Below are positions 53,041 to 64,000 of a stretch of DNA of 64,000 nucleotides, piece by piece. This DNA comes from Myoxocephalus aenaeus (lineage: Eukaryota > Chordata > Actinopteri > Perciformes > Cottidae). Numbering within the stretch: position 1 is the stretch's first letter; every line of letters begins with the position of its first letter. The position numbers and the translations under genes were made by a program. The DNA lies in assembly GCA_038501785.1 (NCBI GenBank), contig JBAMJR010000170.1, forward strand, positions 964,501-1,028,500. The letters run 5' to 3'. A model generated the notes under the pieces. It worked only from the letters and a program-made list of their open reading frames with translations. It made no database searches and was not told the origin of the DNA.

Positions 53041-53720
53041 TCATGTGTTCTCCTCGTCGTCGGACTTGTTATGCTCCTCAATGGCAGCCCTGTGAGGGAA
53101 AAATGTTGGAGTTAGAGTTTTCCCTTGAAGGATTTCTTCAGTGTGACTCAGAATAGATGAACACATGTTACCTGTAAAGGAGCAGTTGTTTGTTTAGGCT
53201 GTCTCTCAGCTCCTCTACTTCTTTGGTTTGTCTCTTCTGGATCCTTAACTCTGTGTTCAGCTCTCTGCTTCTGTCCTCCAGAAAGGAAACCGTCTCCTGC
53301 AACAACGGCACAGCTTTTAGTGCTTTGTGTCCCGTGTGACCCCTGTCCGTTGCTGATGCTCTGCGTCTTTCTTTCTGCATCTTGTCCATTTTACACCTGC
53401 CGTCTTGCTCACCTTATACTGCCCCACATCCTCTCTCCGTTGAAAGTGAATTAGTTTGAGCTTCTCCTCCAGACAAGCCCTCTGGAGATTCAGCCTTTGG
53501 ATCTCCTCCTTCAGGGGTCTCAGCTGGGCCCTCAGCTCCCGGGCGTGCTCTTTGGCTTTCAGCAGCGCTGCGGCCGTCGCCTCCCTTCTCTTCAGCAACG
53601 TGAGCAAGATGGGTTCATACCTGGTCAAGACAACCATTTACAGTTTAATGAGAAACATTAATTTAATCAGATTTAAATGTTCCTTTCTCCTCGTCCTCGT
53701 CCTCCGCCTGATCCAACAAC

Positions 53721-53758
<38 letters not shown>

Positions 53759-55978
53759 CCTCTGTTGCGCCGTATCGCACTAAACTCTGAGCCCGCCCAC
53801 TTTTTAGCGGTCCAATCAAATTAGCAGGATTTTATTGGCGACTTTCTTCATTGGCAAAATTGTCTTTTAATTTGACAAACATGTGTAATTCATGGCACAA
53901 TTCCAGCGGGATCATAAAGTGATTGGTTTCTCGTTTTTTGACTATCATACTTTTTTCTTCTCCTTCTGAATTAAGGTCCCGCTCGGAAAAGGGGAGGGAC
54001 TTCGGCAATCTAAGCTAAAGACACTATGACTTTCGTTTCACCTGTGATTTTAAAGTGTAAGAAAACAAAACAAAAGGATGAGATTAATTATCAGGACCAC
54101 GTAAATATACTTTAACAACTTTAAAAACTGACAGCACCTGTCCTCCAGCGCTTTCAGCCCACCCTGCAGATACTGCTGGATGTCTCCGCGGGAGTGCCTC
54201 CTGCACTCGGTCAGCTCATCCTGGGTGTTGGAGGTCAGACTTAAGGTCTGGACTTGAAGCGCTGCTTGGAGGTCTAAGATCTGCTGCTGTTGAGCCGCCC
54301 GGAGGTGGGCGCCCTCTTCCATCAGCTGGAGCACCAGCGACTGCAGCTTCTCCTGGAAGAAAGAGATATGCGTGATCGAGGTTCATTCTGAAATGCGATG
54401 AGTGGATTAAAGGTTTTTCTTGAGGCGTTTTCTTACCTCTTCCCTCCTCAGCAGCTCCACCTCTCGGTGCTGGGTGTTCAGGGCGGCCTGGTTGTGAGCG
54501 CAGTCCCGAGCCACGACGAACAGCCTCCTCTTCAGCCTTCTTAGCTCCTCGTGCAGCGCCTGTCTCTCCAGGTTCACCTTCCACAGCATCTTCTCCTCCT
54601 GCGCTCTCTCCTCCCTTAAGCTCTGAACCTCTTTCTTCCTCTCCGCTCTTCTCCCCTCTTCCTCCCTCTTGAATACGTTCATCAGCCTGACCACTTTGCC
54701 GTCAATCAGCTCCTCCGTCGTCTCCTCCTCCTCCTCTTCATTGCTCCCCACTGCCTCCCCTTTGTCTTTAGACCCTCTCAACTTCAGCACCTCCGTCAGC
54801 AGCTCCTTCCTCCTCCTCTCTAACCGCTGTACCTCCTCTATGCACTCCTCCATCTGACACCCCAGTGCGCCTAAATCATTCATGCCAGATTCCAGATCAA
54901 TGGTGTCCATCTTCAGCTCTTCAGCGTTGTCTACTTCAATCCCAGATACGTCTCCCTTCATGTACGCGCCTTCGTGAGGAGATATGCATCCCGTCTTTGT
55001 CGCCTCACAGCACATTGGATCGTTTTCTGTGCTATCCAATGGCATCGATGGCCCCGAAAACTCAAACTGAGGATCAAGAACCCCGTGGTCTTGCCATTCC
55101 AGTGTTTTCATTGAGAAGCCGTCCATGTTCTCACAGCTAAGCACATGATTCTGCTGGCCTCCATTTGTCGCTGAACCCACCGTGGCCTCATTTCTGCTCT
55201 CCCTGGAGGGATCATCTCCCGCTGCACGTTGACCAGCCCAGGCCTCCAAGTGCATTGCCCGGGTCTCCGACGTCATCGGGCTCCTTTGCTCAACGGGCGC
55301 CAGTGTTGTACCCGCGTGAAGACGAGGATTCGTACCGATGTGTACGTATTCCTGGCTTGCATCCGGAGCGCAGCCTTGTGGCTCAAAGTCCATCCCGGAC
55401 TCTTCCATGGAGCTCTCCAGCATGGCCAGCATCCCCAGGAGCTGGCCCTCGTACTCCACCATGGTTTCACTCAGTTTGTTTCCAGCCGAAGTGAGAGGCA
55501 TCTCCCTTCGGCGAGAAGCTACTGAGGTTACTCCACACCTGTTCCCGACGGCGGCCACGATTTGCGGCGGGCCTTCCGCCGGCTGGTCGTCTGTTCCCGC
55601 CCCGTCCATGTGCGTGTCCATGTAGCTCGTGGAAAGATACGCGTGGCGAGAACCGCTCGTTTCTCCGTAGCTCTCCGACGTGTCTTCCTCTTTGCTGTGG
55701 CGGTGAGTCGATTCTGTCGAGCGTGTTTCGCTGTGACTTTCTGAGGAGTGAGAGCCAAACGGGACCCCAATGAGCTCCTCGCAGCTTTTCAGTAACTCAT
55801 CCATCTCCAGTAAGTACGGCTTGATTAAAGCCGGTTGATTCAGCTGCGTTCCCTTGAAGGCGAGTCCGGATTGTGTCGCGGTCCACTCCCTTGGTTCCAA
55901 GAGGGTTCCGTCCGCACCCACGTCCTCTTCTTTGATGAAGAGAGGCTTGAACCCGGATGAAATGGTATCGTCCTCCAT
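53041..55978 (-). CDS. sync: Syncoilin, intermediate-filament-type protein
   Basis: Five coding exons: 55978-54437, 54352-54138, 53620-53413, 53296-53172 and 53089-53041. All junctions are GT-AG with matching phases, and the product is 712 aa. Syncoilin is a muscle intermediate-filament-like protein that links desmin filaments to the dystrophin-associated complex through alpha-dystrobrevin. Residues 1 to about 365 are a Ser/Glu-rich, probably disordered head. From about 366 a coiled-coil rod begins (MEECIEEVQRLERRRKELL), is interrupted by a Glu run (about 414-419) and continues through RREVQ-type heptads to about 700. The rod end LNKQLLLYRAAIEEHN is a degenerate form of the usual filament motif TYRKLLEGEE. 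The tail is short and acidic (KSDDEENT). Adjacency to rbbp4, as in human, and the CIEEVQRLERRRKEL match support the name. The head is much longer than in mammals (human about 482 aa in total). Confidence 0.9.
53723..53757. repeat. (GT)n microsatellite in sync intron 2
   Basis: A GT run between sync coding exons 3 and 2. Confidence 0.95.
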
Positions 55979-56027
55979 CGGTTTGCCCTAAGTCTCGTAG
56001 AAGTCTCCTTTTACAGCCGTCTCATCC
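55979..56027 (-). other. sync: sync 5' UTR exon segment with a short upstream ORF
   Basis: A likely acceptor (tttgtgtccag) ends at 56028, so the start-codon exon seems to begin at 56027 and an upstream noncoding exon should exist. Directly after it a five-codon upstream frame ATG AGA CGG CTG TAA runs from 56025 to 56011, 32 bases before the main ATG at 55978. The main start has only a moderate context (ccgATGG). Confidence 0.6.
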
Positions 56028-57134
56028 CTGGACACAAAAAAACACACGAATATGTTAGATAGGCTATTCAACGTGACAGCTGTAGTCGTTGGCGGTTTGT
56101 GTTGCAGGTCACACAAAAAACTAACCCTGCCGTGCGCCGATGACCCGTTGACAGAGGAGCTGGGTTAATATTTTGGTCCAGACGCCTGTGTAAGGTATGC
56201 AGATGTCATTAGCACATGGAGAGCAGGGCAGAGGGTGCGCTGCAAGCAGCTGTCCAGCGAAGGCCGGATGCCACAGGGACCAAATGATCGGACCACACCT
56301 TCGAACAAGCCCACTCATGCGCACATAAACACGTACAAAAGGCTTTCGTCTGAAGCTCCAACAAGTGGCATTACACAGATTAGAGCCGCTTATCCTAACA
56401 TGTCATTGTGCTGATGGATGGGCATTTGCACTCTCCCCCTGGTGAATAATGTAGCTGTAATTTCACCCGTTGAGGTGTTTGCCAAGGCTGTCCAGAGACT
56501 CGCAGCGAGTAAATTGATCAAATTGACCCCGATACTGTATTGGTAAATGTAGAAAGGGCATGGAAGGAGTGTGACATTCATTCCATAGCGGGCTGTTTCC
56601 TCGCCAAGCTCCAGCTCAAGCTCCGACCGTTTGTGTTAAAATAGGTCAGATCATGAAAAAGTAATGTTGAGTGCTAGAATCTCGTGTGGTACGATATGCA
56701 TGGCTGAGTAAAGCTCTGTGGAAGACAGCTGCCTTGCTGGAGGCCCCCGGCTTGGGCACAAGTCACATTCCTTTGGACCTCCAGCACACAAAGACAGTCT
56801 TGAAACAAATTTATTTTCAGCTTCCTGATTGGCCTTTATTTATTTATTTAGTTAGCGAGGTGGTTATTTGGAAGTTGACTCTTGGGAGCGGCATTAATTG
56901 GTTGGCGTTTGGATTTTTCTTTCACCGGCTTCCATTCAAATTGAATCGACTACACAAACCATGTCAACGTGAAATATTGAATTGCACTTACTTATACGCG
57001 AATACGCTTGTTTCCTCCCGCCCGTATGCGTTATCCTCAGGATGAAGCCGGTAGAAATGACTCGAGGTTCCAGCAACAAAGCAAAGAGTGAGCGGGAGAA
57101 GTGTGTGCAGATGAACTTAAGGCAGTTGAGCCAG

Positions 57135-57136
<2 letters not shown>

Positions 57137-57210
<74 letters not shown>
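57137..57210. repeat. (CT)n microsatellite, about 37 copies
   Basis: A pure CT/GA run upstream of sync. Confidence 0.97.
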
Positions 57211-57215
<5 letters not shown>

Positions 57216-57983
57216 CTGCTATGTGTGACCATGACTACCTCAATTCTGTTTAGGTGTATTAATACACACTGGGCTGGCAGAAAGAAGAGCCACAGGCCGG
57301 CTGTTTCAACCCGAGAGATATAAAGGATTTGCCAAAATGGGCCTCTAAGAATTATACTGAACACCTGGTTGACATTTGTTATAGTTTATAACCCGTTTGT
57401 CTAATTTTATATTTGTTTGAAGATTAAAAAAAGGACTTCCCAACAACCTCCCTGAGAGTTGTTTTTATTGTCAGAGAAGTTGCATTTTCCTTAATCACTT
57501 GGTTTCTCCCTTTACAATGCCAGATACAGTGTTTATTGTGGCTGTTGACAGGTGTGTGTAAAAGGGTTTATGGTGTGTGTCTGTATGTGTGTGTGTATGA
57601 TGAAAGAGAACATGGCTCCAGATTCCACCCGCGCCTCCGCATTATCGGGGCGTCTTTAAATAGCACCCCTCACTTTTCTGGCCTCTTCCCACGGGAGGAT
57701 TGGCTTCCTCCTAAACTTGTGACCTCGACAATGGAGCACAGGTGGTTCTTCTTCTGTGGTGTGAGGAGACGGGGCCTCGCAAGACGTGGAAAGATGTGTC
57801 GAGAAAGACAGAGCAGTGAAAGGATTTATCACGCGTCAACTGAGCTGCAAATACACACGTTTTTACTCCCAAAAACAGACTTTTGGGGAGTAAAAAAGTC
57901 TCAGTTTTCATATTTCCTACCTTTCGTTACACACTGTTTTTCAATATCTCTCAATTTATAAGAACACGTGTAACAGTCAGACA

Positions 57984-57996
57984 CCACTAGATGGCC
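57984..57996 (+). promoter_or_regulatory. CTCF-like core motif upstream of sync
   Basis: CCACTAGATGGCC matches CCASYAGRKGGC on the plus strand, the opposite orientation to the other three motifs in the window. Occupancy is unknown. Confidence 0.35.
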
Positions 57997-58859
57997 TCAC
58001 AGTGTAATTTTGACTCGTCTCATTGGGTCAACATAAAAGGAAATGTTGAATTTGAACGAGCAGTTAAGAAACAGTTTCCACCTCCCGATCAAGTCTTTCT
58101 CCAGTCTTTACATTACAGACATTAAACATTGTTACTTGACCTTTAACGCTCTTTCTTTCTGCGTATGTTATTGGAGGCTAATCCCTGCTTTCCAAAAGGG
58201 ATATCGAGCTAGAAAGAGAATGATGGACCCCCGTCTGTACTGTAAATGAACGATAAGGTCACGGACAAATCCCACTTCAGAGCATTTAGGAGACCCGTTT
58301 GACTAAATATACTTTTATTTGCGGTCAACACCTTATAAAATAAAGACGATTCCTTTGAGATTCGGTGCTTGCACCACAAGATCACGTCACTCGTGCTCAA
58401 GAAAGATGTAATGTTGATCTAATTCGCCCTTCCTGGCCGCTGTGACTGTGTTTTGGTCCCGGCTTTGGGAAAGAGATGGTGATTCACATCAAGTCATTTC
58501 CAAGGGATTTACTGTTTCAACACGCTGTTCAACCCTGTTGTGCTGATGCGCACTACCGCTGATGCCACTGGGACTTGGAGAGACTTTGAGATTCTCTCTC
58601 ACTTGCCTGCCGCAAAGAATTATCCTCTTTTCAGTCTCTTTTCTCTCATTTCCCTTCCCGAGAGGATGGAGAGACCATCAGTGTGTGTGTGTGTGAGTCA
58701 GACAAGAGGGGAAACAAATATGTAAGGGGGCGTTGTGGTTGAAGACTAACTGTCCCGCTGAGATACGCCATATGCTGGACCTTCATTTGGACGGCTGTGT
58801 TTCTGTCCGCTCCAACCTGCAGTTCTGTCCAAACTCACCACAACATCCTGTCAGTGTGT

Positions 58860-58900
58860 CCTCCTCTTCCTCCTCTTCCTCCTCTTCCTCCTCTTCTTCT
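58860..58900. repeat. (CCTCTT)n short tandem repeat
   Basis: A hexamer-type pyrimidine repeat that produces a poly-Ser open frame. Confidence 0.9.
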
Positions 58901-61900
58901 CTTTCCATCCTTTAATCGGCCTCACACAGCGGAAGAAAAAAGCTGAGCTCTAAAACATTGTGTTTTATTTTTCTGTGTCACTAGTTTTCTTTGGTATATT
59001 GTGGAGATTTTTTCAAAAACATTATGCAGAAAGAAACTCCCTTGAGTTTGATCTGAAAGCGCCCTTATGGGCGGTTCCATTCGGGTTACACTCATGGTTT
59101 TATTCAGTTTTGGTGGTCTCACCACATTTGGTGTTCAGAGATTTGAGATTATTTCCTTCTGTGATTTTGAAAAAGATTAAAGTTAAGACATTGGTGCTAA
59201 ATATGAGCAAAATATGAGCAAAAACAGATGTAAAATCGAAACAATCCATTGCAGTTACCCTTGTACAGTATCTACAGTATGTGTTTCAATTAGAACATGA
59301 TTTACTTTAATGAGGCAATCCAGTGGTCACAGTTTATTTTGTCTAGACAATCAAATGATATATGACCTAAAATATGACCTGCCAGCCTGTGTGTGCAGCC
59401 AAAATAGTTGTGGGCAGCATGTTTCTCATAGATGCATTTAAAGCAGCACTAATTCAACATCTGAAATGTTCAAAAGTGCCAAAAGAAAACGTATCATGAC
59501 TTAATCCATCGAGGGCTGTGCATCACTGGGGATACCGACATCTGTAGATTTAGAAAAACCGCCACCAAACGTTCAGTGAAGAGGAGTTTTAAGTCCCATC
59601 AGCATTTATTCATAAGAATAGTTGCTCATGCACAGATACATGTTTCAAAGTTCATAATTCTGACAATGCTTTACAGTAAAAACAAGGAAGTGAGTTGGCA
59701 TACTAAACCTTTTCTTCAGAGGAAGTCAGAGGAGACTGGAGGCCATATTCTGGCTTTATGTCTCACTCCATAATCTCACTTTCCCACTGTCTTCCACTGA
59801 TGAGATAAGAGAGATAAATGCCTTGCTCAAGGGCACCATAACAACGATGTACTGTTGTATGAGAGAACACTGCTACTTTAATTTCCCCAGGGCTCATTTT
59901 TCTCACTTGGTCCGGCGTTTTGAACTGACAACAAACTCTTAACTTCTGCTCTCTCACTTCGTCCCCGGCCGCCCGTCACGCCGCGCATCATCAAGCATCG
60001 CCTCACTCCGGCTAAGTGTGTTTTAATGGCAGCGACCTTATCGGGTGTTTATTTTAAAGAGAGTGCCTCCGCTACATGATTGTCAGCCGCCATCTTCTTA
60101 CTGTCGTCTGCCACCCATTGTTTGTACCAGTTGGCTTTTTGTGGTCTTAAGGGATCACTTAATACCCCTTGTCCTTCTACTGTGTGTTTTTCCACTGTTC
60201 TGGATTCACTATGTCCTCTATTTAAAGATGAAAGACACGCTTAACCTTTAAAAAAGACACAGAGCAGCTTCGGCTCATTCCCACAATGCTTTAAATCACT
60301 TTTTTTTTTTACCTCACTCAAGAGCTCTTTTAAAACCACGCTACTCTTTGAAATTAAAATGTCGTCTTCGTTAGGAAGTTTCACAGAGTTGGGACGGCGT
60401 CCAGTTTTTTTTCTTAATTTTGTTTACATTTTTGCAGTCACAACCAGCACTGATAAACAGCTGATGTGGAGAGATGAGATAAGATGACAGAAATGAGATC
60501 ACAAGCTCAGTCCGTGATGATCCCACCGGGAGTTCAGTCATCGGTGACACACTTCATCTACAGCGTCAACAATCAAATAAATAAGTAACATTCGATCTTG
60601 ATCTGTAAGTCTTGACCGTAGAGGCTCGTTTTTTTACATTAGTGTGTGTTTGTTTATGTGTTGGACATGTTTTTTGTGTGTCATGCTCCTAGATCAAGAA
60701 ATGGAGTTGATTTTATATCCGTAGTGGTGGGAGGATTGACTGCAGAGTCAGAGTCAGAGTCGCAGGAGCCAGATGTATTGTTCAATTGTTTGTTTTTTTG
60801 CAAATGGCGTCGCGCTAATCCAGTGGTCCCGAACCCGGGGTCCGATTGCAGGGGGTGCACCGGGATTTGTCTGCTCTGAGGTTGTCAAAATCTGATTTGT
60901 TTTGATTTATAAATCATGTCATATAATGTATTTGTATGATCTAAACACATTCCTTTGCCATATGAATGGATGTTATATTTATATTTCGAAATAATGCTTT
61001 TTTCTTGGGAATTATTTATATTAATCTGATGACGATCAGCTGGTATAAGAGGAAGGGGCGGGACCAAGTCTCTGGTTTTATTTTCTTTCATCGGCACAGT
61101 CTTTGACCTCACGTTAGAACTCAAGTTAGACTTATGATATTTTTAAGTTCGATAAAAGTGAAAATAAATCGACGGAATGATTTGAAATGGGATGGCGTCT
61201 CCAGAGTTATTATTTTACCCTTTTAACGTGTGAGTCAAGAAAACAGAGTCCCAGATAGGACCAGAGCAAGGAACAGGTCACCACACCTGCCACAACTAAT
61301 TGACACTCCCATCAGCCTCAGCTAAGCACGGCCGTCGACTCGTGGTCTTGTTCCAACGTTAGCATACGTGGAGCTCACTTGGTTCCAGTAATTACACCAA
61401 CGTATTATCCATCACACCGGTCAGTATGAATTGCAGCATTCCTCCGGTCTTGCTCATCTCCCTCCAGTAGACGCTCACCCGGCTCTCGCCGGTGCCACTT
61501 TTAGCGAAACCATCCATCACAAAGGCTCCAAGGCGACATTCTGTTCACCTGAAGCTCCAAACCCAAACATGTAACGCTAATGATGTTCCTGCTATGAGTC
61601 ATTGGCTGGCGTGTGTGTGTACAGTATGTGTAGATGTGTACATTTAAGATGGTTAATGGCATGTATATGTTAGTTCGAGGTACTTCAGTGAATATTAACA
61701 TTGCTTCCTATGATAGAATACGTTTCACGACTAGTTTCTTGCACACTCCCAAAGGCCGTAGAGTTGGACGGCCTGAATGTGTTCTTCAATCCCTGTTGTT
61801 TTCAGAAATGCTTTCAGCAGAGACTCTGTTTCCAGCTCTCTTAATTAGATGTTGTGCGAGTGCCAATCCTGTTATTTTAATACAGATTCGACAGAGGTCA

Positions 61901-62904
61901 CCTCAGGTTTCATTTAAACGACGCCCCCCACGGGAGAGATTGAAAACAGGCTGATAGCTCCTCTGCAAATGTAGGGAGGGAGAGACAAAGAAAGACAAAA
62001 AGAACCAGAGGTTATTCCATGGTTGGATGGAAACTTGTGGCCTATTTTTGTCCAGTCCCAAACAACCCAGCAGCAACCACACCCTCTCAGGAATTCCTGC
62101 TGCAAAAAAAAAAAGATATTTCATGTCATGTTTTTAAAGGAGCACTTCACTCTTTTAACAAAACATGTTCAGTGCTTTCTTACTTAAAGCCTCTATTTTT
62201 GCATCAAAGGATTTATATGGAAGCAAACACATGTGGAAATTTGGCTTTTGCAGTGTTGTGTGGTTGTGTTCTCTAATGGTTTGTAGTTACATAAATAGTG
62301 TTAACTAGTTATGTGAGCACATGAATAGAAAGAGAGTAATGTGATGAATGTGAGTAACCAACCTCTACTAACCCTAAGCAACACTGGCTGTAGTTAAGTC
62401 TGCAAAAACAAGATTGTTCTTAAAGAGGTTTTAATCAAAAGTTTCTTGCATCTCGGCCTAAATATATCTGCATGTGTTTTATCCGAGTAAATTGTGTGTA
62501 TTAGTCTGAGTGTGTGTCTTCATGTGCGTATGAATTGCCGGCCAGATGGCTGCGTACACGGCCAGTGTGTTTTGGCTCTGAACGCTCCCGAATCCTGGGA
62601 AATACTTCACCGTCCGCTGTGGAGACGCTTTCACTCAGAACATCGGCTTCGTATGTTTGCTCTGACTCGGTTTTGATACTAAATCTTTTTGAGTGAAAAC
62701 ACAAGATGTAGCTGGTCATGGACCAATTACGAGATTTATTGTTCCTTTTCGTTTTATCTCTGTGCATGTGTGTCCAGAAAGGGTCAACTTAAAGCGAGAA
62801 CCATCAACGGGCCAGCTTCAACATGTCCGGGCTGACGCAAACACTGATTGGCTAATAAAATATGATGGACGGCTTTAAGGTCACTAAACTGATCTATGAC
62901 CGGG

Positions 62905-62905
<1 letters not shown>

Positions 62906-62944
<39 letters not shown>
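62906..62944. repeat. (CA)n microsatellite
   Basis: A pure CA run near the right end. Confidence 0.97.
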
Positions 62945-62947
<3 letters not shown>

Positions 62948-63969
62948 GAGCCCACCCATCTCCTCCTCCCTACACGCTGATCTGGAGTCGACATTACGGT
63001 TCAATTTCTCCATTTACATCACAGCCGATACAAATGGACGTTTAGAGGCAGCTTCGAAGCAGCAGTTGTCCAAGAAGAAGTCATCGGCGACAGCGGCGAA
63101 CAGCGGCTACAACACGGCAATGCACACTGCGTTGTTTTTGGATTATAGGTGTGTTGAGTCAATTGTCTGCCTGACATGGAAATGTATTTAAACACATGTG
63201 TGGACACTTTAAGATTCTCCGACTGCAGCGTTTCAAGGCTTTGTTTTCGGGGAGCTAACAGCTAGGATGAAAATGACACCCCCCCCTTTTGGTCGTATTG
63301 TCTCTGCCGTCTGGCTCTCGCACAACATCGTTCCCTCGAAGGCATCATAAAACCGCCAACACGCAACGCTTACCGCTTCATTTTCATCAAGTTCAACCCA
63401 TGTTTTCTTTTTTCCTGTCCTCCTCAGCTCACACTCACCAGAGACACATGACTCAACGATATTTACTCTACTTTCTCCCTCTTCCCGTGGAGGAAATGGA
63501 AACGGAGGGCCACCCTCCCGTTCATACAACCTTATAGCCACGGTCTTCTTCTGCCTCCATTCAATGCAGGTCAGAGGAATGTAGTAGGGACAGCGAGTGG
63601 CGGACCTCACCACTAGGGCAGCAGCATGTCTGGACAGGGAGAACCAGAGTGCAGTGGGGTCGGAGAATGTTTTATTTTACCTTCTCCTTTTTCTACGAAC
63701 TAGTTTGGTTTATACTTTTGTATATCCCCCCCACCCCTTTAACTAGAACCCACTGCCAACAGAGACTCGAACATCTATTCTAGTCGCAGGCTGGAGAGAC
63801 AAAGCTGTCTCTGTTGCACAGAGGAGTCCCCTCTGTGTGCTTCACAGCTGAGTATCAACCTGGAACCTCTCCCTCTTCTCTCTAAAACTATTATTACATG
63901 CCTCGATTGTCTCTCCGTCCTCATTTCTCTTCCCATCACCTCTCTTTCCACCCCTCCCGTCCTCCACGG

Positions 63970-63977
63970 TATAAATA
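63970..63977 (+). promoter_or_regulatory. TATA-box-like element at the right edge
   Basis: TATAAATA sits in a short GC-rich setting after pyrimidine-rich DNA. If used, transcription would start about 30 bases downstream, at or just past the window end. No downstream gene is visible, so this stays a sequence match only. Confidence 0.3.
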
Positions 63978-64000
63978 GTGGACTCTGGAATGCAACTTTG

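Larger units (their letters stand above)
56028..63960. other. Unassigned intergenic or intronic DNA upstream of sync
   Basis: No coding gene was recognised on either strand in about 8 kb. The sync promoter and first noncoding exon should lie here. Two CAGCTG E-boxes (56077-56082 and 56247-56252) are close to the splice acceptor and could suit a muscle gene, but such words are frequent. Simple repeats lie at 57137-57210 (CT), 58860-58900 (CCTCTT) and 62906-62944 (CA). A CTCF-like word lies at 57984-57996. Confidence 0.6.

Noticed and set aside
55165..55770. Several plus-strand and shifted frames over sync exon 1
   Set aside because: They are shadows of the long sync exon, which fits the downstream exons in phase and holds the coiled-coil start.
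56936..57364. 142-aa minus frame with Arg/Glu repeats
   Set aside because: Its core is the CT/GA microsatellite; no domain is seen outside it.
63233..63613. 126-aa minus frame near the right end
   Set aside because: I considered it as an exon of the next gene (RSATRCPYYIPLTCIEWRQ) but recognised no family and saw no convincing splice sites.

Overview
The window looks like nuclear DNA from a teleost fish, probably a percomorph. The reasons are split vertebrate genes with GT-AG introns, GC-rich coding exons in AT-rich introns, many microsatellites, and short dispersed repeats of kinds common in teleost genomes. No prokaryotic, organellar or viral genes were recognised. The species cannot be named from the sequence.

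Four protein-coding genes can be built exon by exon. (1) kcng2 (Kv6.2), + strand: a silent voltage-gated potassium channel subunit. Exon 1 is at 2-724 (5' end cut by the window) and exon 2 at 13684-14508, separated by a 13-kb intron. (2) slc66a2 (PQLC1), - strand: a PQ-loop membrane protein with five coding exons spread over 45663-19341. One is a 51-nt in-frame cassette exon at 42087-42137. With that exon the model is 271 aa, equal to my recollection of the long human isoform. (3) rbbp4, + strand: the histone-binding WD40 protein of chromatin complexes, twelve exons at 47702-51665, 425 aa. (4) sync (syncoilin), - strand: an intermediate-filament-type protein, five coding exons at 55978-53041, 712 aa, with a long acidic head.

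Layout: kcng2 and slc66a2 converge (14.5 and 19.3 kb). slc66a2 and rbbp4 diverge across about 2 kb (45.66-47.69 kb) that holds a CpG-rich rbbp4 promoter and two CTCF-like motifs. rbbp4 and sync converge tail to tail (51.7-53.0 kb). In human, KCNG2 and SLC66A2 are neighbours on chromosome 18q23, and RBBP4 and SYNC on 1p35. The window therefore joins two conserved pairs, and the join lies in the slc66a2-rbbp4 intergenic region. The four genes are not a pathway: the products are a channel modifier, an endomembrane PQ-loop protein, a chromatin chaperone and a muscle cytoskeletal protein.

The rest is intron and intergenic DNA. It holds a 1.5-kb minisatellite (38.3-39.8 kb), two copies of a foldback/MITE-like element with 28-bp terminal inverted repeats (24.3 and 30.8 kb), a perfect 27-bp-arm palindrome (7.3 kb), several dispersed repeats and many simple repeats. 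No gene was recognised in 56.03-64.0 kb, apart from a TATA-box-like element close to the right edge. No tRNA, rRNA, CRISPR array or clearly new system was found. The most useful non-routine observations are the cassette exon, the tandem splice acceptors of rbbp4, the synteny junction, the foldback elements and the minisatellite.
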